DNA of 64,000 nucleotides from the NCBI RefSeq assembly GCF_036099295.1, contig NZ_CP107976.1:6262001-6326000 (forward strand), given 5' to 3'. Position numbers and translations under genes: made by a program. The notes below the pieces were generated by a model. It worked only from the letters and a program-made list of their open reading frames with translations, did not search any database and was not told where the DNA came from. Shown piece after piece: positions 1 to 10,121 of this stretch (position 1 is its first letter; the number at the start of each line of letters is the position of its first letter). The stretch is from Streptomyces sp. NBC_00358. GTDB taxonomy: Bacteria > Actinomycetota > Actinomycetes > Streptomycetales > Streptomycetaceae.

Positions 1-111
1 CTGGCGCGCGGGACCGGAGAGCGCCGGGTCCTCGTGCTGGGAGAGCTTGTCGAGGATGTGGGGCGGCACGATGGTGCAGTGGACGGGCTCGAAGCCCCCG
101 TTGGTCGTCAT
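1..111 (-). CDS. M4 family metallopeptidase, protealysin-like (N-terminal 37 codons only)
   Basis: Only the first 37 codons are inside the window; the gene continues beyond position 1. It begins MTTNGGFEPVHCTIVPPHIL and continues DKLSQHEDPAL. The C-x-I-V-P-P-H-I-L pattern is the short propeptide typical of protealysin-type M4 zinc metalloproteases, which lack a classical signal peptide and inhibit themselves through this segment until cleaved. The ATG lies at 111-109. The gene is divergent from leuA. The catalytic domain cannot be checked here, so the call rests on the propeptide alone. A second M4 protease, of the secreted thermolysin type, lies at 54900-56543. Confidence 0.72.
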   Translation of the reverse strand, partial: MTTNGGFEPVHCTIVPPHILDKLSQHEDPALSGPARQ

Positions 112-303
112 GCCCGGCACCCTTGCACTGAGTGATCTGTATGTCACTACGTGCAACCATGATTGGTGAAATGCGGCGATAAGGAGCCGGGGATTCCGCC
201 CGGAAGTGGTATGGCGCACTTTTTGTACCTTTTGGGGGGTGCGATCCCGCATACTGATACAGCCCTCCGTACGGAGCGAGGCTCCGCTAGGCTGCGGAGC
301 ATC
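112..303. other. Divergent intergenic region upstream of leuA leader
   Basis: I see no gene here. On the protease side there is a short dyad, AGTGA (131-135) and TCACT (144-148). On the leuA side there are two clean dyads, listed separately. A convincing -35/-10 pair for leuA could not be fixed by eye. Confidence 0.4.
265..300. promoter_or_regulatory. Two palindromes upstream of the leuA leader peptide
   Basis: CTCCGTACGGAG (265-276) is a perfect 12-bp palindrome. GCTCCGC (281-287) and GCGGAGC (294-300) form a perfect 7-6-7 inverted repeat ending 3 nt before the leader ATG. Within the second, TAGGCT (288-293) resembles a -10 box. Either could be an operator or an RNA stem. Function is inferred from position only. 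Confidence 0.35.
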
Positions 304-2183
<1,880 letters not shown>

Positions 2184-2205
2184 CCGCGTTCACCTGGCTC
2201 TTTCC

Positions 2206-2237
2206 GGCCCCGTCCGCCTTTTCAGGCGGGCGGGGCC
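2206..2237 (+). terminator. Rho-independent-type terminator of leuA
   Basis: GGCCCCGTCCGCC (2206-2218) pairs fully with GGCGGGCGGGGCC (2225-2237), counting one G-U pair, around a 6-nt TTTTCA loop. It begins 23 nt after the leuA stop. There is no long T-run, which is usual in Streptomyces. Confidence 0.8.
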
Positions 2238-2368
2238 GTGTCGTGTCCCGGCCAATCCCTGTGCAGGTCACGAGCAGGTCTCGTCCTAGGTACTGACTAC
2301 ACCTCAACAATGTGGCTAACATCACGCCAGCACGGCGATGTTGCCGTGGCATTACGGAGGTGTGCGAC

Positions 2369-3064
2369 GTGCTGCCAGGATGGGGACGAAACGGTCGTGC
2401 AGTTCAGGTTCCCCGTGTCCTGGGCACCCGTACCGCGTGGAGCACCGTCGGCGACGGGGAGTTCTTCTGCCCCGGCTGCGGCGGCGACCGCAACTACCAG
2501 CGGCTCACGGGCCGACGCCGCTTCACTCTTCTGGGTGTTCCCGTTCTCCCGGGAGGCGAGACGGGACCCGTCGTCGAATGCGCCGCCTGTCGGCACCACT
2601 ACGGCGCCGACGTCCTCGACCACCCCACCACCACCCGCTTCTCCGCGATGCTCCGCGACGCCGTCCACACCGTCGCCCTCGCGGTCCTCGCGGCGGGCGG
2701 CGGCTGCGCCCGTGCGTCCCTGGAGACCGCCGCCGCGGCCGTGCGCTCGGCCGGTTTCGACGACTGCACGGAGGACCAGCTCGGCGCCCTCGTCGAGGCC
2801 CTCGCCGCCGACACGGGCCGCTTCTTCGGCGAGCCCTGCGGAGCGAGCCTGGCCATAGAGCTCCACGAGGCCCTGGACCCGCTGGCCCCGCACCTCGCCC
2901 CGACGGGCCGCGAGGCGATCCTGCTCCAGGGCGCCCGCATCGCCCTCGCCGACGGCCCGTACACCCCCGCCGAACGCGACGTCCTCGCCACCGTGGGCGC
3001 GGCCCTGACGATCTGCTCGGACGACGTGACCCGCCTCCTGGCCACGGCGCGGACGCCGTCGTAG
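2369..3064 (+). CDS. TerB-like protein with N-terminal zinc ribbon
   Basis: The 231-aa product has two CxxC pairs, C34-P-G-C37 and C70-A-A-C73, forming a zinc ribbon. A helical, Ala/Leu-rich C-terminal half resembles the TerB (tellurite resistance/DjlA-like) fold. TerB-like domains are often membrane- or metal-stress-associated helical scaffolds, and no enzymatic residues are visible. GTG at 2369 is chosen because ACGGAGG (2354-2360) lies 8 nt upstream; an ATG at 2312 lacks a ribosome site. It stands alone between the leuA terminator and the MMPL gene. The precise role is unknown. Confidence 0.7.
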   Translation: MLPGWGRNGRAVQVPRVLGTRTAWSTVGDGEFFCPGCGGDRNYQRLTGRRRFTLLGVPVLPGGETGPVVECAACRHHYGADVLDHPTTTRFSAMLRDAVHTVALAVLAAGGGCARASLETAAAAVRSAGFDDCTEDQLGALVEALAADTGRFFGEPCGASLAIELHEALDPLAPHLAPTGREAILLQGARIALADGPYTPAERDVLATVGAALTICSDDVTRLLATARTPS

Positions 3065-3124
3065 GCCCGCCCCGCCTCCAGGCGAGGCGCTGACGCCGTC
3101 GTCACGTCCTTGCCTCCTGGCGAG

Positions 3125-3155
<31 letters not shown>

Positions 3156-3179
3156 TCCTGCCCGTCCCGCTCCCGCCGG

Positions 3180-3195
3180 TACTCCCCAGGGAGTA
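3180..3195. promoter_or_regulatory. Perfect dyad upstream of the MMPL gene (putative response-regulator site)
   Basis: TACTCCC-CA-GGGAGTA is a perfect 7-2-7 inverted repeat about 125 bp before the MMPL start. NarL/LuxR-type regulators commonly bind such short-spaced dyads, and a NarL-type regulator (7079-7756) lies downstream of the transporter. The link between them is inference. Confidence 0.45.
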
Positions 3196-3273
3196 GTCCG
3201 GCCCCCGCGCCACCCCTAGCAGTACCCCCGAACTCGCCCTTCCGCGCGACGTATGCCATCCGCCGTGCCGGGA

Positions 3274-3292
3274 GTCTGGAGCCTGTCCAGAC
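3274..3292. promoter_or_regulatory. Second dyad, proximal to the MMPL start
   Basis: GTCTGGA-gcctg-TCCAGAC is a perfect 7-5-7 inverted repeat ending 27 nt before the MMPL ATG and just before its ribosome site. It could be a repressor operator or a 5'UTR hairpin. Confidence 0.4.
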
Positions 3293-3319
3293 ATTCCGCG
3301 AGAAGGGGAGGACCCCGCC

Positions 3320-5419
3320 ATGGGGCCCGAGAAGGCCGGAAAGACGAGCAGGGGCCCACGGCGACGGACGGCCGTGCCCTGGCTGCTGCTCGCGCTGTGG
3401 ATCGGGCTGCTCGCCGTCGTCGGGCCGTTCGCGGCGGAACTGTCGGGGGTGCAGCACGACCGGGCCGTCGACTATCTGCCCTCCGGCGCCGACTCCACCC
3501 GGGTCGCGAAGATCGAGGACCGGCTGCCCGGCGGGTCGGCCACCGAGCTGGTGCTCGTCTACCACCGCGACGGCGGCCTGCGCTCCGCCGACCGGGCCAC
3601 GGCGTCCCGCCAGGTCGCCGCGATCACCCGGGCGAACCCGCTCACCGGCACCCCGGAGGCCGTGCCGTCCCCCGACGGCAGCACCCTGATGTACGCGGTC
3701 TCCAGCAACGCGCCCGGCACCGACGAGAAGAAGCGCGACGCGTTCGTGAACGACGTACGCGAGGCCGCCCGGGGGACGGACGGGATGAGCGTCCTCGTCG
3801 GCGGGCCCGGCGCCCTGGCCACCGACGCCGGCGAGGTCTACGACTCGCTCGGCGGACCGCTGCTCTACACCACCGTCGCCGTCGTCGCCGTGCTGCTGAT
3901 CCTCATCTACCGCAGCCCGCTGCTGTGGCTCGTCCCGCTCGCCGTCGCGGGCGTCGCCGACTACCTGTCGATGGGCGTCACCTACGGCCTGCACCAGGCG
4001 TTCGGCACCAGCGTCTCCGGCCAGAGCACGGGCGTGATGACGATCCTCGTCTTCGGCGCCGGCACCGACTACGCGCTGCTGATCATCTCCCGCTACCGGG
4101 AGGAACTGCGGCGCGTGGAACGGCCCTACGACGCCATGAAGGAGGCCCTGCGCGGCTGCGGGCCCGCCGTCCTCGCCTCCTCCGGAACCGTCGCCGCCGG
4201 ACTGCTCTGCCTGCTCGCCGCCGACCTCAACAGCAGCCGTGGCATGGGCCCGACGGGCACCGTCGGCGTGCTCTGCGCCCTCCTCGCCATGCTGACCCTG
4301 CTGCCCGCCGTGCTCGTCCTGCTCGGGCGGCGGGTGTTCTGGCCGCTCGTCCCCGCCTTCGGCAGCGAGCCCAAGCGGCGGCGGAGCCTGTTCGCCGCGA
4401 TGGGGACCTCCGCCGGCCGCCGGCCGCTCGTCGTCCTGGCGAGCGGAGCCGTCCTGCTCGGGGCGCTCGCCCTCGGCACCCTGAACCTGCCCGGCCCGCT
4501 CAAGCAGCAGGACTCCTTCGCCCACCGGCCCGACTCGGTCGCCGCGATGGAGACGCTGGCCCGCGCCTACCCGGGGCGGGGCACCCAGCCGATCACCGTG
4601 ATCACCCCGACCGGGCGGGCGGACACGACACTGGCCGCGGTGCGCGGTCACGCCGGGGTGGCGAGCGCCGAGCGCGGACGCAGCGGCGCGGGCGGCTGGA
4701 CGGAGATCTCCGTCATCGCGCGCGGCGCCCCGCAGTCGGCGGCCGAGACCGCCACGATCGAGGCCCTGCGGGCGGACCTCCGCGGATCGTACGTCGGTGG
4801 ACCGAGCGCCCAGCAGATCGACCTCCAGGACACCGACGCCCGCGACCGGCTCGTCGTCGTACCGATCGTCCTCGTCTCGGTGCTGCTGATCCTGGTCCTG
4901 CTGCTGCGGTCGCTCGTCGCCCCGCTGATGCTCGTCGCCGCCGTGATCGCGGTGTGGGGAGCGGCGCTCGGCATCGGCGGCCTCGTCTTCGGCCCGCTGC
5001 TCGGGTTCGAGGGCACCGATCCCGGCCTCGGCCTGCTGTCCTTCGTGTTCCTGGTCGCCCTGGGTGTCGACTACGGGATCTTCCTCATGCACCGGATGCG
5101 GGAGGAGTCCCTCTCCGGTGCCGAACCGGCCGCCGCCGCGCTCACCGCGCTGCGCACCACGGGAGGGGTGATCGCCTCGGCCGGCCTCGTCCTCGCGGCC
5201 ACCTTCGCGGTGCTCACGAACATGGGCCTCCTCCAGCTCGTCCAGCTCGGCTTCGTCATCTCGGTCGGTGTGCTGCTCGACACGTTCCTCGTCCGTACGT
5301 ACCTGGTGACCAGCGCGAGCGTGGCCCTGGGACGGAAGGTGTGGTGGCCGGGCGGCCTCTCCCGCGAGCCGGACGCCGAGGCGGTGGCCGGGCAACAGGA
5401 GCCCGTCGCGGTCGCCTGA
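3320..5419 (+). CDS. MMPL/RND-family transporter
   Basis: The 699-aa integral membrane protein is a proton-driven exporter of the MMPL (mycobacterial membrane protein large) branch of the RND superfamily, which moves lipids or hydrophobic compounds. It has the duplicated layout: TM1 near residues 15-40, an extracytoplasmic loop, a cluster of TMs (about 175-350), a second loop, and a second cluster (about 510-680). Asp residues of the GTDYALLI and GVDYGIFL type lie in the TM4 and TM10 equivalents, the expected proton relay. ATG at 3320 follows GGGGAGG. The two-component pair downstream and the dyads upstream suggest stress-responsive control. The substrate is unknown. Confidence 0.9.
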   Translation: MGPEKAGKTSRGPRRRTAVPWLLLALWIGLLAVVGPFAAELSGVQHDRAVDYLPSGADSTRVAKIEDRLPGGSATELVLVYHRDGGLRSADRATASRQVAAITRANPLTGTPEAVPSPDGSTLMYAVSSNAPGTDEKKRDAFVNDVREAARGTDGMSVLVGGPGALATDAGEVYDSLGGPLLYTTVAVVAVLLILIYRSPLLWLVPLAVAGVADYLSMGVTYGLHQAFGTSVSGQSTGVMTILVFGAGTDYALLIISRYREELRRVERPYDAMKEALRGCGPAVLASSGTVAAGLLCLLAADLNSSRGMGPTGTVGVLCALLAMLTLLPAVLVLLGRRVFWPLVPAFGSEPKRRRSLFAAMGTSAGRRPLVVLASGAVLLGALALGTLNLPGPLKQQDSFAHRPDSVAAMETLARAYPGRGTQPITVITPTGRADTTLAAVRGHAGVASAERGRSGAGGWTEISVIARGAPQSAAETATIEALRADLRGSYVGGPSAQQIDLQDTDARDRLVVVPIVLVSVLLILVLLLRSLVAPLMLVAAVIAVWGAALGIGGLVFGPLLGFEGTDPGLGLLSFVFLVALGVDYGIFLMHRMREESLSGAEPAAAALTALRTTGGVIASAGLVLAATFAVLTNMGLLQLVQLGFVISVGVLLDTFLVRTYLVTSASVALGRKVWWPGGLSREPDAEAVAGQQEPVAVA

Positions 5420-5428
5420 GCCACCGGG

Positions 5429-5445
5429 CGCCCGGAGCCCGGGCG
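5429..5445 (+). terminator. Small hairpin after the MMPL gene
   Basis: CGCCCGG (5429-5435) and CCGGGCG (5439-5445) form a tight GC stem 10 nt after the stop. It may partly terminate between the transporter and the kinase gene. It is short and has no T-run. Confidence 0.4.
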
Positions 5446-5606
5446 TCCGCGTCGGACCGGCCGGTGGGGGCGGCCGGGCCCGGTGACCCCGCACACTGGA
5501 TGCCGGGCCACGGCCGGCCCCCGCCCGCCGCGGCCCGGCCGGCCCTCACACAACGGACATCGGGCGCCCCTCTCCCGGAGGGGCGCCTCTCACGGAGGAC
5601 GAAGCG

Positions 5607-7082
5607 GTGGACGTCAGACGCGTGCTGCACCTCAACGGCCCCGGACAGCGGGGGAACGCCGACCCGGCGCGGATCCTGCGCCAGGACGCGCTGCTCGCCG
5701 GCGTACTGCTGATCCTCGACATCACGGTGGCACTCACCGTGCACACCGACGGCCGGCGACCGGACGCGCTCGGCTGGTCCCTGCTGATCGGCGCGCACCT
5801 CGCGTCGATCTTCCGGCGGCGCGCCCCGCTCGCCGCGTTCCTCGCGCTCGTCGCCTGCGTCGCCCCGTACCACGCACTCGACTTCAACCACAACGCGCCG
5901 CAGCTCGTCTCGATGACCGCGCTGTTCACGGTCGCCGCCACCGGGGGCCCGCTGCGCTCCCTGGTCATCGGCAGCGGCGTCATCGGGATCATGCTCGCGG
6001 TCAAGTTCGCGCAGGGCACCACCGAGGGCACCCAGGCGCTGCGCGTCACCGGCTGGATCGTCTCGTTCATCGTGCTCGGTGTGTGCGCCCGGGTGCACGG
6101 GCAGTACTTCGCCTCGGTCGTCGAACGCGCCGAGCGCGCCGAACGCACCCGTGAGGAGGAGGCCCGTCGACGGGTCGCCGAGGAACGTCTGCGCATCGCC
6201 CGTGACCTGCACGATCTGCTCGCCCACAGCATCACCCTGATCGGCGTGCAGACCTCCGTCGCCGCGCACGTGCTGGCCGCGGACCCCGACCGCCTCGACC
6301 GTACGGCCGTCGCCAAGGCCCTCGACGACATCTCCGAGACCTGCCGGAGCGCGCGCGGCGAACTGCGGACCACTCTGGAGGTGCTGCGCGACTCCGAGAA
6401 CGGCGGCGGCGACGGGCGGGGGCCGCTGCCCGGCCTCGACGGGGTACCCGATCTGGTGGCGGCGGCCCGTTCGGCGGGCGCCGAGGTGGAGTCGGCGGCC
6501 GTGCCGGGGGCGGACGGCGTTCCCTCCGCAGTGGGGGCCGCCGCCTACCGCATCGTCCAGGAGGCGCTGACCAACGCGGTACGGCACGCGGGCCCCGGGG
6601 TGAGCGTCCGCGTGGACCTGAACACGGACGGCTGGGCGCTGCGCGTGACGGTCACCGACGACGGCATCGGCGACGCGGGCGGCCCGCCCGGCTTCGGCCT
6701 GGTCGGGATGCGGGAGCGGGCCCGCAGTGTGGGCGGCACGCTGGCGACCGGGACGCGGGACGAGGGCGGATTCGCGGTGGTGGCGGTGCTGCCCCTGGGT
6801 ACCGCGCTGCCGGAACAGAGGCCGGCAGCGGACGGCTCGGTCCGGCTCACGGCGCCGGGCGGCTTCGAGGGCGTACGGGTTTCCGCCGGTGGCCCCGGGT
6901 GCGATTCCGGGCCCGGACCCGGACTCGGCTCCGGGCGGCCTGGCCCCGGCTCCCGCTCCGGCTCCGGCCAAGGCTCCGGCTCCCGCTCCCGCTCCGGCCC
7001 CGGCTCCGGCTCCGGCCAAGGTTCCGGTCCCGGACTCGACTCCGTGGCCGCGTCCGGGACCGGAAGGGGCGAGCCCCGATGA
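5607..7082 (+). CDS. NarL-type two-component sensor histidine kinase
   Basis: The 491-aa kinase has an N-terminal membrane domain (about 28-160) and a HisKA_3 dimerisation/phosphoacceptor region with LRIARDLHDLLAHS (phospho-His about H202). A HATPase_c domain follows, with an EALTNAVRHA N-box and G boxes D-D-G-I-G and G-F-G-L-V-G-M-R-E-R. The last 70 or so residues are a Gly/Ser/Pro/Arg repeat tail with no known domain, encoded by short tandem repeats. GTG at 5607 follows ACGGAGG. Its stop overlaps the response regulator start (ATGA), so the two are translationally coupled. It probably controls the MMPL exporter just upstream. Confidence 0.93.
   Translation: MDVRRVLHLNGPGQRGNADPARILRQDALLAGVLLILDITVALTVHTDGRRPDALGWSLLIGAHLASIFRRRAPLAAFLALVACVAPYHALDFNHNAPQLVSMTALFTVAATGGPLRSLVIGSGVIGIMLAVKFAQGTTEGTQALRVTGWIVSFIVLGVCARVHGQYFASVVERAERAERTREEEARRRVAEERLRIARDLHDLLAHSITLIGVQTSVAAHVLAADPDRLDRTAVAKALDDISETCRSARGELRTTLEVLRDSENGGGDGRGPLPGLDGVPDLVAAARSAGAEVESAAVPGADGVPSAVGAAAYRIVQEALTNAVRHAGPGVSVRVDLNTDGWALRVTVTDDGIGDAGGPPGFGLVGMRERARSVGGTLATGTRDEGGFAVVAVLPLGTALPEQRPAADGSVRLTAPGGFEGVRVSAGGPGCDSGPGPGLGSGRPGPGSRSGSGQGSGSRSRSGPGSGSGQGSGPGLDSVAASGTGRGEPR
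6889..7060 (+). repeat. Low-complexity GGCTCCGG-type repeats in the kinase 3' end
   Basis: Imperfect repeats built on GGCTCCGGCTCCCGCTCC encode alternating Gly, Ser, Arg and Pro at the C-terminus of the histidine kinase, after the last recognisable ATPase motif. Such arrays change length easily, so the tail probably varies between strains. Confidence 0.75.
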
Positions 7083-7756
7083 CCATTCGCGTCGTCCTCG
7101 CCGATGACCAGAACCTCGTGCGGGCCGCGTTCGCCATGCTCGTGGAGTCGGCGCGGGACATGGAGGTGGTCGGGCAGGCGGCCACCGGGCGGGAGGCCGT
7201 CGAGCTGGCGCGCGCCGAACGGGCCGACCTGATCGTGATGGACATCCGCATGCCCGACCTGGACGGCATCGAGGCGACCCGGCTCATCGCGGCCGACGAG
7301 AGCCTGGCCGGGATCAGGGTGCTCGTGCTCACCACGTACGACACCGACGAGCACATCGTGGAGGCGCTGCGCGCGGGCGCCTCCGGCTTCCTGGTGAAGG
7401 ACACCCGGCCCGCCGAACTCCTCGACGCGATCCGCACGGTGGCCGCCGGGGACGCGCTGCTCTCACCGGGCCCCACCGCCCGCCTGGTCGCCCGCTTCCT
7501 GCGGGCCCCGTCGGTTCCCTCGCTCGCGGTGGGCGGCCCCGAGGGGCTCTCCGAGCGCGAGCGCGAAGTGCTCACCCTGGTCGCGCGCGGCCTCAACAAC
7601 ACCGAGATCGCGGCGGCGTTGGGGCTCAGCCCGCTCACCGCGAAGACCCATGTCAGCCGCATCATGGGCAAGCTGGGCGCCCGCGACCGCACCCAGCTCG
7701 TCATCGTGGCGTACGAGTCGGGCCTGGTGACCCCGGGAGACGCGGGCCGGGTCTGA
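7079..7756 (+). CDS. NarL/LuxR-family response regulator
   Basis: The 225-aa regulator has a receiver domain (1-120) with acidic pair D9-D10, phosphoacceptor D55 in VMDIRMP, and a conserved Lys in FLVKD. A LuxR-type helix-turn-helix (about 155-220) carries LSEREREVLTLVARGLNNTEIA. The ATG overlaps the kinase stop by ATGA. It is the cognate partner of the kinase upstream. Likely targets are the perfect dyads before the MMPL gene. Confidence 0.95.
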   Translation: MTIRVVLADDQNLVRAAFAMLVESARDMEVVGQAATGREAVELARAERADLIVMDIRMPDLDGIEATRLIAADESLAGIRVLVLTTYDTDEHIVEALRAGASGFLVKDTRPAELLDAIRTVAAGDALLSPGPTARLVARFLRAPSVPSLAVGGPEGLSEREREVLTLVARGLNNTEIAAALGLSPLTAKTHVSRIMGKLGARDRTQLVIVAYESGLVTPGDAGRV

Positions 7757-7808
7757 CCGGCAGACCGGCAGACCGGCCGAGGTCCGTCCGGCGCGGCGCC
7801 GGAAGTGG

Positions 7809-7823
7809 CTGACGAGACGTCAG
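7809..7823. promoter_or_regulatory. Dyad CTGACG-AGA-CGTCAG between response regulator and sialidase
   Basis: This is a perfect 6-3-6 inverted repeat, 53 bp after the regulator stop and 114 bp before the sialidase start. It may be a second site for a regulator of the sialidase. It does not share the half-site order of the 13-bp motif at 7880-7892. Confidence 0.3.
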
Positions 7824-7877
7824 TACGCGGTGAAGGAGCGGGTATCGCCGTGGCGTCCGGGGCACATTGACTTCACC

Positions 7878-7894
7878 GGGACGTCCGACGTCCC
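7878..7894. promoter_or_regulatory. Putative GntR/FCD operator before the sialidase gene
   Basis: GGGACGTC-C-GACGTCCC is a perfect inverted repeat. It contains GACGT-CCG-ACGTC (7880-7892), which fits the GT-N3-AC core typical of FadR-subfamily GntR regulators. The nearly identical GACGT-CCT-ACGTC occurs at 16059-16071, between the ABC importer and the GntR regulator. The shared motif suggests one regulon. Confidence 0.6.
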
Positions 7895-7936
7895 ACGTTC
7901 CCTGTCCGATGCCGTCGACGTAGCCCAGGGAGTGCC

Positions 7937-9157
7937 ATGACCAGCACGAGCCGCATGGCCGCGTTCGCAGCCGCCGCCGGACTCCTCACCGCCCTCACCA
8001 CCCTCGCCGCCACCGGCGGTACCGCCTCGGCCGCACCCCTGGCGGGCCGGGGCTGCACCTCCTCCGTCCCGTACGCCGCGGGCCAGGAGGGCTATGACAC
8101 CTACCGCATCCCCGCGACCGTCCTGACCCGGGCCGGCACCCTGCTCGCCTTCGCCGAGGGACGGCACGGCGGTGCCGGTGACACCGGGAACATCGACGTC
8201 GTCCTCAGGCGTTCGTCCGACGGCGGCTGCACCTGGGGCCCGCTCCGGGTCGTGGCGTCCGGCGGCGGCGACACCCGCGGCAACCCGGCGCCGGTGGTGG
8301 ACCCCAGGACCGGCCGGATCGTGCTCCTCACCTCCTACAACAGCGGTGCCGTGACCGAGGCGCAGATCATGCGGGGCGAGGTCGCCGAGGAGCAGGGCCG
8401 GCGCGTCTTCGTCCAGGTCAGCCGTGACGACGGGCGGCACTTCTCCACCCCGCGGGACATCACGGCGCAGACGAAGCTGCCCGGCTGGCGCTGGTACGCC
8501 ACCGGCCCCGGCCACGCGATCGCGCTGCGCCACGGGCCGCACGCCGGGCGCCTGGTCGTGCCCGCCGACCACTCCGCCGCCCCGCCCGCCGGGTCCGCCG
8601 ACACCGGCCAGGAGCCCAGGTACTACGGGGCGCACGCGCTCTACAGCGACGACGGCGGGTTCACCTGGCGGCTCGGCTTCGTCGACGACTCGTACGACGG
8701 GGCAGACAACGCCAACGAGAGCGCGGTGGCCGAACTCCCCGACGGGAGGCTCTACTTCACCTCGCGAGACCAGAACGGGACGAGTCCGGGCAACCGCCTC
8801 GACTCCTATTCCAGCGACGGGGGCGAGACCCTGGACCGGCCCTTCGCCGTCCAGCCCGCACTGAACGACGTCCCTGTCGTCCAGGGCAGCGTCCTCCAGC
8901 CGACCGACCGCCTCTCCCCGCTCCTCTTCTCCGGACCCTCCGTCCCCACCGCCCGCCGGTCCATGGCCGTCTGGCGCAGTACCACCGGCGGCCAGACCTT
9001 CGTGAAGGCGGCCACCCTGTCCACCCGGCCGGCCGCCTACTCGGACCTCGTCCAGCTCGGCGCCACCCGGGTCGGCATCCTCTACGAGACCGGGGTCACG
9101 GGACCGTACGAGAGCGTCGAGTTCAGGCGGCTGCCGGTGAGCGGGCCGCTCGGGTAG
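7937..9157 (+). CDS. Secreted exo-alpha-sialidase (GH33)
   Basis: The 406-aa product cleaves terminal sialic acids from glycoconjugates outside the cell. A signal peptide (1-33, ending TASA-AP) precedes a six-bladed propeller domain. Visible motifs are Y-R-I-P (56-59, first Arg of the catalytic triad), F-A-E-G-R near 73, and Asp-boxes SSDGGCTW (about 93), SDDGGFTW (about 236), SSDGGETL (about 292) and a degenerate STTGGQTF (about 348). ATG at 7937 follows GGGAG. The 3' end overlaps the convergent lyase gene by 35 bp. An aldolase/lyase, an importer and a GntR regulator next door suggest a sialic-acid utilisation locus. Confidence 0.92.
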   Translation: MTSTSRMAAFAAAAGLLTALTTLAATGGTASAAPLAGRGCTSSVPYAAGQEGYDTYRIPATVLTRAGTLLAFAEGRHGGAGDTGNIDVVLRRSSDGGCTWGPLRVVASGGGDTRGNPAPVVDPRTGRIVLLTSYNSGAVTEAQIMRGEVAEEQGRRVFVQVSRDDGRHFSTPRDITAQTKLPGWRWYATGPGHAIALRHGPHAGRLVVPADHSAAPPAGSADTGQEPRYYGAHALYSDDGGFTWRLGFVDDSYDGADNANESAVAELPDGRLYFTSRDQNGTSPGNRLDSYSSDGGETLDRPFAVQPALNDVPVVQGSVLQPTDRLSPLLFSGPSVPTARRSMAVWRSTTGGQTFVKAATLSTRPAAYSDLVQLGATRVGILYETGVTGPYESVEFRRLPVSGPLG

Positions 9158-10121
9158 CGGTACCCGGTCCCGGCCCGCACCCGTCCTGGAGGAGTCCCGC
9201 CGAGGCCAGGTACGCTCCCACCCGCTCGACCTCACCGGGCGACAGCGGCACCTGGGGTTCCGCTGTCGCCGGGCAGTCGATGACGCCCCGCAGGTACAGC
9301 GCGGCCTTGAACGCGCCGAGGGCCGAGGAACTGCCGCCCATCCGGGCCGGGTCGCCGACGCCCACCATGCCGAACAGCTCGCACAGCCGCTCCTGCTCCT
9401 CCCGGGCCCGTTGCCGGTCGCCCGCCGCGCACAGCTCGTACAGCCGTACGTAGCCTGCCGGGTCCACGTTGGCGAGGCCGGGGACCGCGCCGTCCGCGCC
9501 GAGGGCCAGGGCCGAGTCCACGACCACCTCGGAGCCGGTGAGGGTGGTGAAGCCGTCGATGCCGGGGTGGGCGCGCGTGCCGGTGACGACCGCGCGGAAG
9601 GAGCCGAGGTCGCCGCTGGAGTCCTTGAGACCGGCCAGGACGCCGTCGGCGGCGAGTTCGAGGACCAGCTCGGGGCTCAGCTTGGTGTGCACGGAGGCGG
9701 GCAGGTCGTACGCGAACACGGGGAGCGCCGCGCCGGCGGCGACGAGGCGGAAGTGGCGGGCGATCTCCGCGGGATGGGTGCGGGTGTAGAAGGGTGCGGT
9801 GACGACGATCGCGTCCGCGCCCGCGGTACGGGCTGCCCTCGCGTGGTCCAGGACGCGCGGGGTCGTCATGTCGATCGCACCGGCCAGCACGGGCAGTCGA
9901 CCGGCGACATGCCCCACCGTCGTCTCCACCACCAGCCTGCGCTGAGCATCCGTCAGATAGGCCACCTCGGACGTCGAGCCGAGGACGAACAGGCCGTGCA
10001 CCCCGCCCTCGACCAGGTGGTCGATCAGCCGGGTGAGCGACGGGACGTCCACCTCGCGGTCCGGTGTCAGGGGCGTGCAGACGGGCGGTACGACACCGGT
10101 CAGCGGGGCGGGGAAGGTCAT
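9123..10121 (-). CDS. DapA/NanA-superfamily lyase (dihydrodipicolinate synthase family; possible sialic acid lyase)
   Basis: The 332-aa TIM-barrel class I aldolase has the Schiff-base Lys in G-L-K166-D-S-S-G, the catalytic Tyr in F-A-Y138-D-L-P, and the pyruvate-binding turn L-G-S-T-S-E (47-52). Family members include N-acetylneuraminate lyase, DapA and sugar-acid aldolases. The Y-D-L-P and G-S-T-S-E variants are not the classical NanA (YNIP, GSTGE) or DapA forms, so the substrate is open. The last gene of the ABC operon, its start overlaps the DppF-like stop (ATGA). With a sialidase next door, cleavage of sialic acid to pyruvate and ManNAc is the best guess. A longer upstream ORF was rejected because ATG 10121 matches the family start. 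Confidence 0.82.
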   Translation of the reverse strand: MTFPAPLTGVVPPVCTPLTPDREVDVPSLTRLIDHLVEGGVHGLFVLGSTSEVAYLTDAQRRLVVETTVGHVAGRLPVLAGAIDMTTPRVLDHARAARTAGADAIVVTAPFYTRTHPAEIARHFRLVAAGAALPVFAYDLPASVHTKLSPELVLELAADGVLAGLKDSSGDLGSFRAVVTGTRAHPGIDGFTTLTGSEVVVDSALALGADGAVPGLANVDPAGYVRLYELCAAGDRQRAREEQERLCELFGMVGVGDPARMGGSSSALGAFKAALYLRGVIDCPATAEPQVPLSPGEVERVGAYLASAGLLQDGCGPGPGTATRAARSPAAA

